Positions 6,720-8,387 of a stretch of DNA of 8,387 bases are shown in pieces. The position numbers and the translations under genes were made by a program. How positions within the stretch are numbered: the stretch's first letter is position 1; the number at the start of each line of letters is the position of its first letter. The notes beneath the pieces are model-generated. The model searched no databases, had not been told where the DNA came from, and worked only from the letters and a program-made list of their open reading frames with translations. The DNA is from Actinomycetes bacterium (GTDB taxonomy: Bacteria; Actinomycetota; Acidimicrobiia; Acidimicrobiales; RAAP-2), in assembly GCA_021826655.1 (NCBI GenBank), contig JAKAZC010000109.1, forward strand, positions 1-8,387, given 5' to 3'.

Positions 6720-8023
6720 GGATCACCTTCGTCGTCCCCCGGTACGGACCGGCCGTCATCGGCGGTGCCGAGACGGCGGCCCGACTGCTCGCCGAGCACC
6801 TCGTGGCCGGACCCGGCTGGCAGGTGGATGTGCTGACCTCGTGCGCAGAGGACTTCGTCACATGGGAGGACGTCCATCCCGAGGGCGAGTCGTGGGTCAA
6901 CGGCGTGCATGTCGTCCGCTTCCGCTCGGCCGCCGGGCGGGACCCGTCCTTCCATGCGCTGTCCGCCGCACTGCTCGCCGACCCTGCCGCCGCGTCGCCG
7001 GTCGATGCCGAGCGCTGGATCGACCTCCAGGGCCCGGTGACCGTCGATCTGGCCCACGCGGCCGCGGGATGGAAGGCCGACGCCCTGGTCTTCTACCCGT
7101 ACCTGTACTACCCGACGGTGCGGGTCATCGACCGGGTGGCCGCCCCGACGATCCTGCATCCCGCGGCGCACGACGAGCCCGCCCTCCGCCTGCCGGTCTT
7201 CCCGCAGGTGTTCGCGGCGGCTGACGCCCTGGTGTTCCAGACCGAGGCCGAGCGCCTCCTGGTCGAGCGGACATTCCCGGTGGCCAGCCACCACCAGCTC
7301 CTGCTCGGTCTGGGTGTCGACGATCCCGAGGCCGCCGCCCCGGGCGTCCGTGCCGAGCCCGTCGGCGCCGTCCGAGGAGCCCCCTACCTGGTGTGCCTCG
7401 GCCGGGTCGACAGCCACAAGGGCACCTCGCTCCTGGCCACCTACTTCGCCCGCTACAAGGAGCGGCACCCCGGGCCCCTCCGCCTGGTGCTGGCCGGCCC
7501 GGTGGTCGACGCTCCGCCGGCGCACCCGGACACCGACCTCCTCGGCCCGGTCTCCGACGACGAGAAGTGGGGGCTCCTGTCGGGTGCGACGGCGCTGGTG
7601 TCACCTTCGCCGTGGGAGGCGTTCTCACTGGTGGTCGCCGAGGCCTGGAGCGCCCGGACCCCGGTGTTGGTGAACGCCGGCTGTGCCGCGACCGTCGAGC
7701 ACTGCCGGCGTTCGGGCGGTGGCGCGACCTTCTGCGGATTCGCCCAATTCGAGGTGGCCGTCGACCGGCTGGTGGCCGACGGCGGGTTCCGACGCGCACT
7801 GGGGGAGCAGGGGCGTGCATACGTCGACGCCCACTTCCGGTGGCCCCACGTCATCGACCGGTATACCCGGTTCGTCGAGGCCGTCGTGGCCCGGTCCCGG
7901 TCCCGGTCCGGGTCCGGGACCGCTCAGCCGCCCAGACCGCTTCCGAGTGGCCGGGGCCCGGTCGCCACCACGACCCGGACCCCCAGCACCAGGGCGCCGG
8001 GTGCGACCCGCCAGACCAGGTAG
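6716..8023 (+). CDS. GT4-family glycosyltransferase (GT-A')
   Basis: This 435-residue glycosyltransferase shows the full architecture of which the gene at 2-466 gives only the end. Residues 4-20 hold the first strand and glycine loop TFVVPRYGPAVIGGAET with the GGAE motif (16-19). The donor domain has YLVCLGRVDSHKG (224-236; R230, K235), LRLVLAGPV (255-263), the E-x7-E motif EAFSLVVAE (E301-E309), PVLVN and ATVEHCRRSGGG. The recognisable domain ends near residue 393 at IDRYTRFVEAVVAR. About 42 more residues, Arg/Ser/Gly/Pro-rich, are encoded by a hairpin sequence and by the antisense of the converging gene, so this tail is probably not functional sequence. GTG 6716 is chosen because it directly precedes the first strand; its ribosome-binding site is weak (AGGG immediately before it), and start by coupling is possible. 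It follows GT-B' after 54 bases and ends the plus-strand operon. Confidence 0.92.
   Translation: MRITFVVPRYGPAVIGGAETAARLLAEHLVAGPGWQVDVLTSCAEDFVTWEDVHPEGESWVNGVHVVRFRSAAGRDPSFHALSAALLADPAAASPVDAERWIDLQGPVTVDLAHAAAGWKADALVFYPYLYYPTVRVIDRVAAPTILHPAAHDEPALRLPVFPQVFAAADALVFQTEAERLLVERTFPVASHHQLLLGLGVDDPEAAAPGVRAEPVGAVRGAPYLVCLGRVDSHKGTSLLATYFARYKERHPGPLRLVLAGPVVDAPPAHPDTDLLGPVSDDEKWGLLSGATALVSPSPWEAFSLVVAEAWSARTPVLVNAGCAATVEHCRRSGGGATFCGFAQFEVAVDRLVADGGFRRALGEQGRAYVDAHFRWPHVIDRYTRFVEAVVARSRSRSGSGTAQPPRPLPSGRGPVATTTRTPSTRAPGATRQTR
7892..7922. terminator. Strong GC hairpin at the convergent junction, candidate bidirectional terminator
   Basis: CGGTCCCGG (7892-7900) pairs with CCGGGACCG (7914-7922). 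Inside are a T-T mismatch (7901/7913) and three more G-C pairs closing a 5-base loop. It starts next to the stop codon of the minus-strand gene (7924-7926), where a terminator for that gene would be expected, and would also lie in the plus-strand transcript. No T-run follows on either strand, as is common in GC-rich actinobacteria. It is also coding sequence for the Arg-Ser/Gly-Ser run of GT-A'. Confidence 0.45.
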
Positions 8024-8387
8024 TCGCCGATGGGGCGGGCCAGCCGCACCTGGGCGGCCAGGGCCTGCGCGGTCAGTTGAGCCAGCCCGGGCAGGCTGGG
8101 AGGCGCGATCAGGTAGGCGGCGCCGCCCGGTCCGACAGGGATCGTCGGGGCGGACGTGTAGTAGAGGGAGCCGAGGTGCTCGTTGTAGATGGCGGACCCC
8201 GGCACGACGAGGGCCACCCGGTGGAGCGGGAGTGCCCAGCCGGCGTTCCGATAGAAGCTGGCACCCCCGTCGAATGAGTCGATGACCACGACGTCCCGGC
8301 CGGGCCGGACCAGGGGCCCGAGGGCGGCGAGCCCCTGGTCGAGAGCGTCGGCCGAACGGATGGCGGCCCGTGTGTCCGGGTAGGGCG
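7924..8387 (-). CDS. Unrecognised protein, C-terminal part (5' end outside window)
   Basis: The frame is open from the right edge to TGA at 7924-7926, giving about 153 residues, so the start lies beyond the window. It contains DALDQGLAALGPLVRPG, a strand VVVIDSFDGGASFY, then LHRVALVVPGSAIYNEH, LGSLYYTSAPTIPVGPGG and a final hydrophobic strand ALVLGVRVVVATG. I do not recognise the family. The alternation of strands and short helices, with no clear membrane helix, would suit the soluble C-terminal domain of an integral membrane glycosyltransferase of the lipid-carrier-dependent type. That guess leans partly on the surface-glycan neighbourhood. It converges on GT-A' and overlaps its last 100 bases. 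The GTG at 8289 could be read as a start but upstream codons continue the same strand pattern (PGRDVVVID), so a true start further right is more likely. Confidence 0.7.
   Translation of the reverse strand, partial: PYPDTRAAIRSADALDQGLAALGPLVRPGRDVVVIDSFDGGASFYRNAGWALPLHRVALVVPGSAIYNEHLGSLYYTSAPTIPVGPGGAAYLIAPPSLPGLAQLTAQALAAQVRLARPIGDYLVWRVAPGALVLGVRVVVATGPRPLGSGLGG

Noticed and set aside
6554..7525. Minus-strand open frame of 323 codons opposite GT-A'
   Set aside because: Shadow of a gene with clear GT4 motifs; composition biased and no known motif.
1..8387. Defence system, CRISPR array, insertion sequence or tRNA
   Set aside because: No regularly spaced repeats, transposase motifs, terminal inverted repeats or cloverleaf sequences were seen; ClpP here has normal peptidase features and no defence partner genes.

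Overview
The window is a dense stretch of GC-rich bacterial DNA, roughly 70% GC by eye. It has many GTG starts, 4-base stop/start overlaps and strong GGAGG ribosome-binding sites. The ClpP resembles the ClpP1 type of Mycobacterium. Together these point to an actinobacterium, quite possibly an uncultured or Acidimicrobiia-like lineage; the lineage is inference.

Layout: seven genes run left to right with almost no gaps, and one gene at the right edge converges on them. In order: the 3' end of a GT4-type glycosyltransferase (GT-A, 2-466); a methyltransferase-like protein whose SAM site looks degenerate (459-1451); a second GT4 glycosyltransferase (GT-B, 1448-2635); a complete ClpP peptidase (2647-3309); the permease (3309-4298) and ATPase (4302-5573) of a Wzm/Wzt polysaccharide ABC exporter; a third GT4 enzyme (GT-B', 5570-6661), a paralogue of GT-B; and a fourth (GT-A', 6716-8023), a paralogue of GT-A. 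The minus-strand gene at 7924-8387 is the C-terminal part of a protein I do not recognise. No stretch over 54 bases is free of coding on the plus strand, and I see no RNA genes, insertion sequences or CRISPR arrays.

How the genes fit together: the glycosyltransferases would build a cell-surface glycan on a lipid carrier in the cytoplasm. The Wzm/Wzt pair, with a C-terminal glycan-recognition domain on Wzt, would export it. The methyltransferase-like protein may modify or organise the chain, or may be a non-catalytic relative. ClpP is the outsider: a housekeeping-type protease subunit lying inside the exporter operon, coupled to the permease by a TGATG stop/start overlap. It appears to have its own promoter, giving a leaderless mRNA.

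The most notable points are the mirror-like order of paralogues (A, X, B, clpP-wzm-wzt, B', A'), the embedded clpP with a candidate -10 box over the upstream stop codon, a strong hairpin at the convergent gene junction that is also coding sequence, and a 12-base direct repeat that duplicates a ribosome-binding-site/start module.
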